NCBI GenBank assembly: GCA_032622095.1
Contig: CP136067.1
Span: 130,609,030-130,673,029 of the forward strand
From: Siphonodentalium dalli
Lineage: Eukaryota; Mollusca; Scaphopoda; Gadilida; Siphonodentaliidae
Length of the DNA: 64,000 nucleotides
Direction of reading: 5' to 3'
Of the stretch, positions 12,532 through 26,569 are shown piece by piece. The position numbers and the translations under genes are program-made. A model generated the notes under the pieces. The model did not search any database, was not told where the DNA came from, and saw only the letters and a list, made by a program, of their open reading frames with translations. Position 1 is the stretch's first letter, and every line of letters begins with the position of its first letter.

Positions 12532-12734
12532 TGTGTCAGCCCACCGTTCAGCAACATTCACCATATCATATATTTTTCATAACCGTTGTTATAAATTTCT
12601 CATGTATAACTTGATATCATGTAGCACAAGTGCTATATTTGCATGCAGTAATGTGTTATGTTTGTCAATGTTATGCAGGCAATATACATAGTTTCATAGA
12701 AATAATAATTGCAGCTTCTATTGTTCATCGTTAT

Positions 12735-12945
12735 CATAATCCGACGTCGTCATTATCATCATATTCATCACCATCATCATCTTACTTATCATCTTCACCA
12801 GGGTCAAAATTATCATCACAATCATCATCATCATCATTGTCGACGTCGTCATCATCATTATCGGCGTCATCATCATCATCGCCGACGTCGTCATCAACAT
12901 CATCATCGCCGGCATCATCATATTCATCATCATCGTCTTAATCCG
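12735..12945 (+). repeat. Imperfect (TCA)n / (CATCAT)n trinucleotide tract
   Basis: About 210 bp of ATC/TCA trinucleotides with interspersed GTCGTC and CCGGCG blocks lie about 200 bp after the RGK stop codon. Reading frames across it give poly-Ser, poly-His or poly-Met peptides, which are repeat artefacts. It may lie in the RGK 3-prime UTR or just beyond it. Confidence 0.9.
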
Positions 12946-13319
12946 TCACCATTGTCTTAGATTCGATTTCGGTCGAAAATACATCTGCATGCAGAATATA
13001 TTTCACTGTAATATGACTGCTACGATCGATGTTTGAGATTGAGCAGGAATGCACATTTTGGAAGTCGATAGGTGAACATGGTCACAACCTCCTATATATT
13101 GGCACGTTACTACGATCTAGTTACTTCTGGTGTAGAAAACGTAATAATGTCAGTCTCGGAACGTGGATCTTGTAATGTTCAAACAACGTGAATTCCGTTA
13201 CTTCTTCCTTATTCGGCAAAGTCTGGGAATGGTGGCAAATGACCTCAAATTCGTGAGCGGTCAACAGGACCAAAAACAATTTGGGTCAAGCTTCAAAAAT
13301 TGGTCAGAAAATCACTAAC
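12946..13319. other. No gene seen
   Basis: The stretch between the trinucleotide tract and the telomere-like array shows no coding exon, RNA gene or repeat that I can recognise. Confidence 0.5.
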
Positions 13320-16300
13320 AAGAACGGGACGAGTCGCGACCCTAACCCTAACGGGGCGGGACCTTAACCCTAACCCTAACCGGGGCGGGATATTAACCCT
13401 AACCGGGGCGGGGCCTTAACCCTAACCCTATCCGGGGCGGAACCTTAACCCTAACCCTAACCGGAGAGGGACCTCAACCCTCACCATAACCGGGACGGGA
13501 TCCTAACCTAACTGAACCGTAATTATAGTACTAACCGGAACGGGACCTAACTTTAAACGGGACGACATATGAAGGAACCTTAACACTAACGGGAAGGGAT
13601 CTTAACCCGATCCTTAACTCCGATCGATACGGGACTTTAAACCTAACCGAAACGGGACGATTCGGGACCCTAATATTAATCCGATCATAACTATAACCGG
13701 GACGGGACCTTAACCCTAGCCGGGACTCGACATAAACGCTAACCCTAACCAGGACGGGACTAGTCGGGATCCTAACCAGAGACAGAACAGGGCGAGACTA
13801 TAACTTTAACCTGACGAGTCGCGACCCTAACCCTAACGGGGCGGGACCTTAATCCTAACCCTAACCGGGGCGGGACCTTAGCACTAACCGGGGTGGGGCT
13901 TTAACCCAAACACTAACCGGGGCGGGACCTTAACCCTCACCATAACCGTGACGGGATCCTAACCTGACGTGGCATATCGAGACGGAACCGTAATTCTAGT
14001 ACTAACCGGAACGGGACCTAACTTTAAACGGGACGGACTATGAAGAGACCTTAACACTGACGGGAAGGGATCTTAATCCTAACCCTAACCGGGGCGGGAC
14101 CTTAACACTAACCGGTGTGGGGCGTTAACCCAAACACTAACCGGGGCGGGACCTTAACCCTAACCTTAACCGGGACGAGATTCTAACCTGACGTGGCATG
14201 TCGGGGCGGAACCGTAATTCTAGTACTAACCGGAATGGGGCCTAACTTTAAACGGGATGGCATATGAAGGGACCTTAACACTAACGGGAAGGGATCTTAA
14301 CCCGATCCTTAACTACGATCGGTACGGGACCTTAAACCTAACCGAAACGGGACGATTCGGGACCCTAATATTAATCCGATCCATAACTATAACCGGGATG
14401 GGACCTTAACCCTAGCCGGGACTCGACATTAACGCTAACCCTAACCGGGACGGGACTAGTCGGGATCCTAACCAGAGACAAAACAGGGCTATAACTATAA
14501 CCTTAACCTGGACTATACACTAACACTAACCGGGATGCAGGATCGGGATTGTATTCCTAACCCCGACTGGGTAGCGACAGAAACTTAACGTAACCACAAG
14601 AATAATCTTAACCGAAACGGGACGGGACGAGTCGTAACCTAACCCTACCTGGGGTGGGGTCCTAACCATAACCGGGACGCTAATCGTAACCGGGCCTAAC
14701 ACTAACAGAACCTAGAGGGACCTTAACCATAGCTGGGAAGGAGACCAAACCTTGGGCTGGACTAGTTGGGCGGTACCGTAATCCCAACCCTGGACGGCTC
14801 GACACGGGAATTTAAACATAACCCTAAAAGGGACGGGACGAGTCGGGAATATAACACTAACCTAGACCTTAGCCCGATCCCTAACTCTAACCATGACGCG
14901 ACCTTAATCACAACCCTATCAGTGGGGGACCTTAACCCTAACCATAGACGGGACCTTAACCATAGCCGGGAAGGAGACCCAACCGTGACCTGAACGAGTT
15001 GGGTCGGGACCATAACGCTAACACTGGACGGCTCGACACGGGAATTTAAACATAGCCCTCTAGGGACTCTAACACTAAGCTAGACCATAGCCCGATCCCT
15101 AACTAACCGGGACGCGACCTTAACAACAACCCTATCAGTGACGGTAGGCTAACATGGATTTGGCGGTGGGAACGATACATTAACCTTAGCAGTAACCGGG
15201 ACGGGACGACTTGGTACCCTAACCCGAGAAGGAACAGGGTGGGACTGGGAATATCACCTTAACATGGACGGGGCCCTATAGCTAACTGGGATGGGATTGC
15301 AGGGTCTGGATATTAACACTAAGCCAGACTGAGACGTGACTTGACCATAAATCTAACAGCAAACGCAACTGGTACGGGACCCCAACCCTAACTGGGACAT
15401 TAATTAATAATTAGGGACAGGGGCATGACATTGACCCTAACCGTGACGGGAACCCAATCTTAACCTGGACGGAATATTAAAACTAACTATAACTCTTAGC
15501 TTAACGTGGACTGGACGGCTCCCTACCTCGAATCGGGAACTTAAAAATAGCCCTAACTGGGACGGGTTCTAAACCTAACCGGGCCGGGACCGTAAACCTA
15601 ATACTAACAGTGACGGGACCCTAACCTGGAAATCGCCAATCGGGACAGAACCGTAATTATAACCCGAACTGGGACAGGATACTAGCCTTAACGGGGACGC
15701 GACGAGACGGGACCTTAAACAAAACTGGCATGGGAGTCACGGGGCGGGGCATTAACACTAACAATAATCATAATGCTGGCAGTAACCCGGACTGCATGGC
15801 TCGAGACGATAACTTAATACTAGCCGGAACGGGGCTACTCGGGAACCTAAATATAACCGGGTCGGTACCGTAACCGGGACGGGACGTTATCCACAATGCG
15901 GGACGGTGGACTAACCTGGACGTGGCGGATGGAGATGGGACTGTAACTATAACCCTAACCGGGATTGGTCGGGACCAGAAATCTAACCAGGACGGTGGGG
16001 AAACTATAACTCTAACCGGGATTGGTCGAGTTGAGACCCTAACCAGAGACGGAACGGGGCGAGACAATACCTCAACCAGGCCGGGACCCTAAAACCGGGT
16101 CGAGATCTCAACCATAGCGCCGATTGGAACGTTATTGGACCTTAGCCGTAACTGCGACGGGACGGGACGAGTCGCGACCATAAACCTAACCAGCACGGAG
16201 ACTTAAGCCTAACCTAATAGGACCTAACCATATCCGGGAACCTAACATTAACCAGGACCATAACCTTACCCGGGACCGTAACACTAACATGGACCTTAAC

Positions 16301-19300
16301 ACTGATCGGGACCCTAATCTTAACCGGGGCGGGGCCTTAACCCTTACCGGAACTGGTATCCAACATTATTCTAGACGAGTTTGGACGGGAACTTAACCAT
16401 AACCATAACCCTAATATTTAATAACTTTAACAATGACCCTAGTAGGGACGAGACGAGAATGGATCCAAATTCTGACATAAACTGGACCGTAACCCGATCC
16501 CTAACTTGTAAGTGGCCCTAATCCTAACCCTAACAGGGACGGGAACCCAATCTTCACCGGACGGGACATTAGATCTAACAATAACCAGACACCTAGCCGG
16601 CACGTTAGTCATGGACCTTAACATTAACCATAACCATAATCCTTACTCTTACTTGGACTGGACGGCTCGTGCCGGGAATTTAACCCTACCCCTAACAGGG
16701 ACGGGACGAGTCGCCTAATCCTAACCTGGACTAAATCCTAACACCATCCGGTGCGGACGGGACGGGAACATAACCTGGATATGTCGTGTCGTGTCAGGAC
16801 CGTAATCAAAACTCTAATCCGAATTTGATGACACGGGACGCGACCCTCAACCTAACCGGGATGGGTTGGTACGGGAAATCATTCTTAACCCTGACTGGGA
16901 CTTTCAGCCATAATCCTAAACCAGTCAGGTCGGGACAAGTCGGGATCCTAAATATAACAGGGAGGGAATACAAACACTTATCGGGTCGTTACGTGACGTT
17001 AACCAGACACCTAAGTTTAACCGAGGCGGAGCCTAAAGCCTAACCATAACCGGCGGCATGGGTCGGGGACCTAGCCCTAATCGGGAATGGGACCTTAAAC
17101 CTCAATATAATCTCAACCGTACGGGACCTTAACCTTAACTCTAACCCAAAATGCGGCGGACCGGGACCCTAACCCTAAACTGGACGGGAATTTAAACATA
17201 ACTATAACCGCGATGGGACGGGAATTTAACCCTACCCATAACAGGGATGAGACGAGTCGCCTTACCCTAACCTGGACGGGACATAACCCTAACCCGGGAC
17301 ACTATATGTAACAGGGTAGTGAACACTAACACATACCGGGTCGCTAAGTGACATTAACCCGACATCTATATAACTATAACCGGGACGGACTGGGACGAAA
17401 CCCAAAGCGTAATCATAACCGACGTACGGGTTGGGGCCCTAGCCCGGGACGGGACGTTAAGCTATTATAAAATCTCAACCGTATGGAACGGCAACTTAAC
17501 CTTAACACTAACCCAAAATGCGGCGGACCGTAACACTAACCCTCAACGGGACGGGACCTTAAACATAACTATAACTAGCCAGAGCCCGGACGGGACCTTA
17601 GACATAACTATAACCGCGATGGGATAGGATCCTATCCCTAACTGAGAATGCACCATAACCTTAACTCTAAACCAAACCGGGAAGGATGGACCTTTAACCC
17701 TAACTCTAACGGTGACCTTGCCCGGGATGGGACACAGACCGTATGGAACGGGACCTTAACCTTAACTCTAACCCAAAATGCGGCGGACCGGGACACTAAT
17801 TATAAACGGGACGGGACATTAAACATAACTATAACTAGCAAGAGCCCGGTCGGGACCTTAGACATACATGTAACTATAACCGCGATGGGATCGGATCCTA
17901 TCCCTAACTGAGAATGCACAATAACCTTAACTCTAAACCAAACCGGGAGGGATGGGACCTTAACCCTAACTATAACGGTGACCTTGCCCGGGATGGGACC
18001 CCGACCGTATGGAACGGGACCTTAACCTTTACTCTAATCGGGACTCTAACCTTAACCTTAACACAAACCCAAAATGCGGCGGGCCAGGACTCTAGCCATA
18101 GACGGGACCTTAACATAACTATAACTAGCCAGAGCCCGGGCGGGACATTAGACGTGAGATCGGATCCTATCCCTAACTGGGACTGAACCTTACCTTAACT
18201 CTTAACCAAACCGGGAGGGATGGGACTTTAACCCTAACTCTAACTGCGACCTTACCCGGGACGGGACCCCGGTCGTATCTGGGAACCAAACCTTAACCGG
18301 GACCCTAAACTTCACCGGGACCATAACCATAATCGAGCCCTAACCCTAAACGGGACGGGAACTTAGCCCTTACAGGGACGGGTATCCAGCCTTATCCTAA
18401 CTATAACCATAGCCCCAATCTGGACCGGACGGCTCGGGACTGGAAATTAACAATAATCCTAATATGGACGAGTCGAGAAGGCACCCTAACAATAGTGTGA
18501 CCTTTACCTGTACCACTAACAATAAACATAATCCTTACTCTTATATAACTGGACGGATCTGTACGGGAGTTTAACCTTAACTCTAACCTTTAACGTTTCC
18601 GATGTGGACGGGACGGGAACATAACCCGGACGTATTTGGTCTGACTGGACCGTAACTATAACCCTAATCGTAACTGGATGACCCGCGACGGGACCCTCAA
18701 CCTATCCGGGGCAGGTTGTACGGTACTCTATTCTTAACCCTAACTGGGACAGTACGCCTCGGTGCGACGAGTCGGGACCCAACTAACTAACCGAGACGAA
18801 ACCCAAATCCTAACCATAACCGGCACAACGGGTTGGGGCCCTAGCCCTAACCGGGACTGGACGTTAATCCGCTATACAATTTCAACCGTACAGAACGGTA
18901 CCACCATAACCTTAATTTTAACCCAAAATGCGGCGGGCTGGGACTCTAGCCATAGCCGGGACAGGCCTCAGACATAACTATTACCACGATGAGAAGGGAT
19001 CCTATCCCTAACTGGGACTGAACCATTACTTTAATTCTTAACCAAACCAGGAGGGATGGGACCTTAACCCTAACACTAACTGGTACTGTAACCCTAACCA
19101 TAACCGTGAATGGGACCGTAAACCTCAATATAATCTCAACCGTATGGAACGGGACATTAACCTTAACTCTAACCCAAAATGTGGTGGATCGTGATACTAG
19201 CCATAACCACATTCGGATCGGGTCCTATTCCTAACTGGTACTGAACCATAACCTTAACCCTAACTCTAACTGAATCCTAACCATACTAGGGACGTGATCT

Positions 19301-20580
19301 TACCGGGACGGGTATATTCAGCATTAACCTAACCATATCCCCACTCTGGACTGGACGGCTCGGGCTGGAATTTAACAATAACCCTAATATGGACGAGTCG
19401 AGAGCGGACCCTAACACGAATGGTGGGCTGCATCACCAAATTCACACTCTAACCGGGACGGGAACCCCGCCTACAGCGGTAGGCATGGGCCCGGAATTTA
19501 ACACTAACACTAAACGTAATCCTTACTCTTACTTGAACTGGATGGCTCTGGACGGGAGTTTAACCCTAACACTAACAGGGATGGGACGGGCCATCTAATG
19601 TAACCCTAACCGCGACGGGATTTAACCTTTACCCAAATCCAGTGTGGACGGGACGGGAACATAACCTGGACGTGTTTGGTCGGGTCTGAACCGTAACTAC
19701 ATGTATAACGCTAGTCGGAACTGGATGGCCAGGGAAGGGACCCTCAACCTAATCGGGCGGCTTGGTACGGGACACTATTCTTAACCCTGACTGGGACAAG
19801 ACGAATCGGGACGTTTAGTCACAACGCTGACCAGGACAAGTCGAGCTGAGTCTGGACCCTAAATCTAACAGTGAGCGAACACTATAACCAACAGGGCCGT
19901 GAATTGACCTCACTCGACCACTAACTCTAACCGGGACGTAGTGGGACGGTACCTAATCGACACCGGCGGCACGGGTCGGGCCTTAGCCCTGATCGGGAAT
20001 GGGACCTTAAAACTCAATATAATCTCAACCGTATGGGACGGGACCTTAACCTTAACTCTAACCCAAAATGCGGCGGACCGTGACACACGCCCTAACCGGG
20101 ACGGGACCTTAAACATAACTATAACCGCGATGGGATTAGATCCCTAACTGAAACTGATCCATAAACTTAACAATAAACCAAACCGGAGGGATGGGACCTT
20201 AACCCTAGATCTAACTGGGACCGTAACGGTTACCCTACCGGGGACAGGACACTAACCATAAAGCTAACCGGCGCGTGAATGGAGTTTAAATCTCACTCTA
20301 ACCCGAATGGGGCGGTAGGGAATCTTAACCCTGACTCTATCCCCAACGGGGACGATACGGGACCTTAACCCTAACCGGGACAGAACTTGGTCATAAACCT
20401 GCCCTCTTCGACAAGGACGAGACGGGTCGTGACGGGACTCTAGCCCTAAAAGGGACAGGTCGGGAAGAAATCTTTACCCCTATCACTATACCTAAACAGG
20501 GCAGGACATGGTTGATCAAAGCCGTAACTGGGACGGGGGACTAAGCTATTCCTAACAGTAGCCGGGTTGGTCGGGACGTA
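13320..20580. repeat. Degenerate telomere-like array, about 7.3 kb
   Basis: The whole stretch alternates short blocks of CCCTAAC (complement of TTAGGG, the usual animal telomere repeat) with blocks close to CCGGGACGGGACCT. The orientation is constant (CCCTAA on the + strand). Repeats are clean near 13340-13480 and become more mutated to the right. Larger units are visible: a 485 bp step (gacgagtcgcgaccc at 13328 and 13813), a 266 bp step (17645 and 17911), and a recurring accccaaaatgcggcgg-like block near 17145, 17510, 17775, 18070, 18925, 19170 and 20060. All ORFs here are repeat artefacts. It is best described as an interstitial or subtelomeric satellite derived from telomeric repeats. Confidence 0.88.
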
Positions 20581-22271
20581 ACAGCCCGGCAGGTTGCGGT
20601 AACGGGTGCCCGGACGGAACCGAGCGCTGTGGGCGCTATTGCCCCGACCGAGCACAGCGGCAACTCTTATTCGGAAACTGCACAAAAATTTCAATTCTGG
20701 TAATAAGGAATAATTAAAATAATTCACACTGCTCAATCACCATCGTTTGTGTGGCACAGGAGTTGTGTAAATCCAAGTAGCAGGCCATAATAAATACTTC
20801 GAAATCGACTTGAATCAAAATGTTCAAACAAATATAGTAACTAGCAACCTTGACTGAAGTCAAATTATATCATGCTAATATCTACCTGTACTTCTGAAAA
20901 CATTATTTATATAAACATATTTGTCTTTGAACTAACAACGTTAGCGGTGATAAACAATGCGATCGGATCTCAAGCTACACATAGCACACACTATTAGCGC
21001 TGTCACGGCCTAACGTTTTAAATATGTTTCCCCTGGTGGTGTATAACATAGTAAATGTCCGGGTGGTTAGTTATGACACCACAACGGACATTTCCATACT
21101 ATACATGACGTCACTTTATACTTTAACGAGTATTTGTAAATGATTCTTGGATTTAGGAAAGCCGTGATTTTGCATGCTGGAATATCTACTGGTTGCTTTA
21201 TTTTTTGTCATTTGAATACAGTCTTTTGTGGCGTTTGTACACACATCTGATATAGCGTAGAAATACAATATCATTTTGGCTTATCGAATATTTCATTTTA
21301 TCATGACATTATCTTATTGATATGATTGATATAGATGTGTTCTGAATTCCATTGTTATTATGCTCACGATTGATCTAGTTGGCGATTGCTCAATCCGATG
21401 TACTATGTTTTCATGTTTATTACTTACGGCGTTTGTTCAATCCGTTGTTCACTATGTATGTTGGCATGTTTATGATATTATGGTTCATGTTTTCATGCTA
21501 TATATTGTCCTGGATATCCCTTAACTATATATCACATGTGTATACAACAAGCGAAAAATAAATGAGTCGGATCGGAATAATGGACTTTGTCTCACTTACT
21601 CCCTACATGCACGGGGATAGTTTTAATGGCATTCAAACCAAATACATTATATAGGGAAGGTACTTACTTAAATTGAAAAACACAATATTAAAATATTGGT
21701 TTTAATTGAACGAATAATATGTGAATAAATAATAATTAAAATTCGATTAAGTAAAATTAGAATACGCCCTTCCAAGCAGATATACATATAAAGGCGAAAT
21801 TTTTTAAAACATTGATGGACCTTGCTACAAGGAACAGTTAGCAAAATTGAATATTTCAGCACACTCTACTAGTAAGATAGCTACCAAAATTACAACCGAA
21901 AATTGAAATACCGCACGTGAGAACCTTCACGAGGGGTGATGGTTGATGCTCAGTCACTTGAGCATTATTAAATAGCACGAGACATACTCCAGGCATATCT
22001 ATATAATTGAGCTACAAACGGATGCCTCTAACTGATAACTAGTTATCTCCTACAATAATAAACATATGTACAGTGATTATGGACCCAACGTAATTCAGTA
22101 ACTTGTCAGTAGAGGCGTGATGCTCATTTGCATACTAGGGTATATCGTATTGAAACACAACGTTAGCAGTAAATGAAATACAGTTCTTCTTGACGCAACA
22201 GTATCCTGACAATATGAATGCGTTGTTCGAGTCAGACATGTATTGATATGCACACGTAAACAACATATATA
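20581..22271. other. AT-rich stretch without recognised gene
   Basis: No coding exon is recognised. A small hairpin at about 21048-21100 pairs catagtaaatgtcc with ggacatttccatactat-type sequence, followed by a TGACGTCA palindrome near 21107. The open frames at 21379-21561 and 21668-21862 are AT-rich and low in information. Confidence 0.5.
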
Positions 22272-22534
22272 TTCAAGTGCGTCGACCGTAAAATTTACGT
22301 ATATATACTACGCTATGTTCAGCCCAAAAACAAATATGGTATTACATTGACGTACATCGACGTTTATTTTACTATGTTGTACTGCATGGTATTGTGCCTT
22401 TTGTGTTCATTGGTAATATCCATATTCAATTTCAACTCACACGAGTCGTGCCAAGTAGTAGAGATTGGGAATACACATAGGTGTCCGCCACTGAGCGAAT
22501 TTATGCCACTATGATTTTCTTATAGGAAAATGCC
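22272..22534 (+). repeat. Left terminal inverted repeat of the 22.3-27.6 kb element
   Basis: This 263 bp arm begins ttcaagtgcgtcgacc and ends ttataggaaaatgcc. Its reverse complement is at 27384-27645. The first about 60 bp include an internal palindrome-like cgtaaaatttacg. Confidence 0.9.
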
Positions 22535-23595
22535 CCTACCCAAAAACGCAAATTCTAGCATGTCGACCACATTCATGTAAGTTTTGTTTTTTTGCGACGT
22601 TATACATTGATAATCAAAGTAGTATCATATATCATTTTCTTTCTATTAATTTATGCTTAATATTTCATAGGGGAAAAATCACCATAATCCAAGATGGCCG
22701 CCAATAATATGCAAAAACAAATGCAAAACGTCATGAAAATGGATATTTTAACTACATATCTTCATCATTCCCCAAATGTGTTATTAGTGAATAACTATTA
22801 ATATGTTGAAATGTCTTATTATAACATTATCCTGTCATTTTGTGATCTTCCCCACTGATGTGTGTACCTTAATAGTCGGAAATTATTAGTTTGGAAAAGT
22901 GAGGTAGGAATTAGAATGGCTATATAGAACATACACACAACACACGTGTATAACTGTATGAGCGAATATCAGCCTTAAATTGAATTTCGAAACGCTCTTT
23001 ATAATTTCTGACTACTAAATAACCCGACTAGCCGTATGGAACAATAGTTATGTATTATGCTACACCATGCGTACCACGTTCTGAGCTCTATAACGCTCTT
23101 TATAAGTTATACCCTACACCGACCAAGTGTTAGATACACGCGCCATAGCTCTTTTAGATAGCGTTGCGCGAGCATCGTTTTTCTACCTTAGCATTATGTT
23201 ATCGTTCTATTGTTCTCTTGATTATTATTCGTTGTTGTTCTTCGTTCTTTGTACTATAATCTGGTACGTGTATAGGTGAATAGGGCAGTGCCCTTTGTCG
23301 AAACCTTACGGTGACAACATACACAAAGGATCACTGTGGAATTCGTGCTATTTATATGCTTGTATTTTATTATACATGAATGTTGTTCTTGTCGTTTGAA
23401 TTGTGGATGCATTGATCGCAAGTGATCGTGCCAGAGCTCTCATCTATTTCGGTCCACGGTTATCGCTTCGCACCTAGCATCATATTTGTATATGGAATAG
23501 GACAGGGTTGCTGTCCGCTTTGCACATCGTTTCGCTTCGGCACACACACTTCGATATTATAAGTTAACTCATTTGCAAATTGGATCACGACAGGA

Positions 23596-26569
23596 ATGTC
23601 ACGAAAGCGCAAACGCACCGAAGACGTCCCAATATGTGTAATACATTACCCAGCATTGCACACCGAGGGCGCACATATCATCCTGATAAATGATGGCAGT
23701 TATACTAAACTGATAGAATGCAGGGACAAATTGCGTGCATTCGCTGCAAAAAATGCACACAGTGAACAATGTGACACAATTCCTGCAGAATACGACCCTT
23801 GCAAACATGGATATCACAGTCAGTGCTATAAGAAATTTACACACTGTCGAAATGTAAATCCTAGTGCATCAACCATTTCTGATAATGATGGCGTGTGTCA
23901 CATTCCAAGGCAGCATGCCAGCGGGAGTGATGGACGAGGCATGTTTCCCGAATCATGGGGTATATGTGGGAAAGTAGTTATTAAACTCAAACAAAAGAGG
24001 GAACATCCAACCAAAATTCTCACTAAAACTGCATCTAGTAGACTTAAACAGGCTGCTACTTTGAGAAATGACGACACGATGTTGACCAGAATCGGCACCG
24101 ATGACTTAATCGCAAAGGAATTTCGAAAACACGACAGTTGCTACAGTGTCTATACGAGGAAATGTTGGCCTGCTCGTCCTGGTGACAATGATCCCGATAA
24201 TGGTGTTGTTGATGACGACGGAATAACTACAATTGAGAGTGAAAATTTCACCGACGTGTGCGATTTATCGACATGTATGTCTTGCAGCAAATTCGTAGTG
24301 TATCTATGGATGTTTTGACTGGTATGATGGGTTATACAGTTGATGTTGCAGATAGACGCTATCGCTATCAATTGAAACAACGAATACAAACGAAATATGT
24401 TGATGCTATATTATTCGTAACTGTTCAGACAAATAAATGACAGATAGTTATTAGTAGTAGAACTCTCACCGAAAATACAAAAGAGGTATTTAAAATAGAC
24501 GACGATGACGTTATTGATCAGGAGGCCAATATTATTCGTAGGAATATAGGAATAGAGGAATATCTTTCGTGGCCATCTGTGCTGAGTCGCTGGCTGTCAA
24601 GATCAGACAACCCCATAGCATGGTAACGTGTTTCACTGAGAACATTCTGAAGACGCATAGTTGGCGCAAATCACGCACAACCAAGAAGATTCAAACCGTT
24701 GCTAAATCGATTGCTGAAGATCTTATCTTCGGAGTTTCTCGTGGCGCCTTCTTAACAGAAAAACACAATATGCTAGGTATTGTGGTACATAACATGTCTG
24801 GACAAAAGGCTCCAATACAATCTTATCGAAATTGGGCCACTCAATTAACTATGATACAGTGTGTCAAATTGAGACTAGTTTGGCCGAGCAGTCTCAGTAG
24901 TTCTTCGAAAGTCCTCAGATGTTGCCTCTGCAGCCCGCATCTGATTCTGCGACAGTACTGACACATTTCTGGGTTGATAACTTCGATTATAATGTCGAAA
25001 CAGTCACTGGTTATGCCGTTGTTTATCAAGAACGTTCAGACGACACCGTGCCCAGAACATCGGATATTATACTACCGAGACCGAGACGAAGGTCGATGTG
25101 TGTCTCGGTGGACACAGAACTGGAACACCGCCGTGTTAATCCAAAACGGGGACCACCTAAAACACCTACACCGATTGGATGTTGTAGACCACCGGTGGAT
25201 CTGGCAAAAAAGAAGCTAATGGCATGGAAGATCGACAGAGAGCAACATGACAAAAGGCAAACGATTCCTCGGTTTGGTGGTTGGATTTCGTCAGTTTCAG
25301 AAGAAAATGTGCCCACAAAAACAATGATCACATACCTGCCACCCATTCACAAACCAATATCGGAATACGAAACCGTTGCCGAATATCTACAAATGGCACA
25401 AAAGTTAGCCCAACAAGCGAACATGCCCAGTGTTCATATCACACTCGACGTTGGAGCAGCAGCAAAAACATTTCAGATGATCTGGAACTATCCGAAGGAA
25501 TTCAGTAATGTCATCGTTCATTTAGGTGACTTTCATTTGATGCAGGAAATGTTCGGTATTATCGGTGGTTTCAGCGAGTGGTTTTGAGGACATTGTCTTT
25601 CAAACCGGCCTGTGTGCGTCCGGTAGTTTGAATGCTGTGCTTAATGGTAAACAGTACAATCGTGCCTGGTTTGTTCACGAACATTTTGCAGACGCATTTG
25701 AACGATTGCTTCTCACCGATTCTTCCAGAGCACCAATGACGGTGAGCCAATAACTATTCCTAAGTTACTATGTGATCTGTTTGAATCCAAATCACCGGCA
25801 ACTGCATGTAAGCTGATCATGACAGACACTGACGAGTTCTCGAAGTTCTGGGAAATTACGAAGCATACAAAACAACAATTCGAAATGGAGCTTTAGGCAA
25901 GACAGCCAAGTTCTGGTTAATGTACCTCGATGTGATTGACATATTGCAAATGCTACATTGTGCAATGAAAGAGAATGATTATGATTTAAGACTTCACAGC
26001 TGGGAATCTGCACATCCATATTTCTTTGCGTACAACAAACCAAACTACGGGAGATATGGCGAATATTATGCACATCGTTTGAAGACGGTATATTGAGGTC
26101 TTCGCCACACTGGGAACACAATGGTCTACATAATGTTAGGACATGAACATAATTGAAGAGTATGTATTTAAGCTCTACGGGAAACGACGCCATGTAACGG
26201 TCAACCAAACTCGAGTGCAACTCTTCTGGGAAAAGTATTTGGATCACGGCAAAGTTGTTGATTTGTCATTGATACCACCATGTGTTGATAGTTTGAAGCT
26301 GCACACATATAGGGCAAACTACGTTTCACGCATATGGCGCCTGGCATATGCGCCCAGATCAATCTGACTATGGATGGGAAGACGACAGTAGCATCAAATG
26401 GATAACGAAGGCATTCCCTGACGATATTTCAAACTTATTGTACAGGCAGAACGAGAAGAGTATTACCGAAGATTCACAAGATTGCAATATTGATATTTGG
26501 ACAGACGAAGAAGATAGTGATGACTATATGTCGGTTGATGACGATTGTAGTGATGTTGATTTTGGATAG
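23596..26569 (+). pseudogene. Broken ORF of an unnamed multi-copy invertebrate repeat family
   Basis: Coding similarity runs 23596-24258, 24258-24440, 24441-24850, 24919-25587, 25565-25753, 25860-26095, 26143-26367 and 26348-26569, in changing frames with several stops. I recognise the pattern from repetitive marine-invertebrate gene models without an accepted name. Features in order: Cys/His pairs near the start (GYHSQCYKKF, later HDSCYSVYTR), VAKSIAEDLIFGVS, FWVDNFDYN, the conserved LPPIHKPISEY, ITLDVGAAAK, VIVHLGDFH, GLCASGSLNAVLNG and YNRAW, FAYNKPNYGRY, then YGKRRHVTVN and an acidic tail. Two Asp residues (LDVG and GDFH, 27 residues apart) sit in the best conserved part and could be metal ligands; that is speculation. 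Its place inside 263 bp inverted repeats suggests a transposon protein. Confidence 0.75.

Noticed and set aside
12630-12960. Poly-Ser, poly-His and poly-Met open frames
   Set aside because: They are translations of a trinucleotide repeat on both strands.
14762-20736. Many 60-99 codon frames rich in Thr/Leu/Asn or Val/Pro/Arg
   Set aside because: They are repeat-derived frames of the telomere-like array, with a period matching the DNA repeat.
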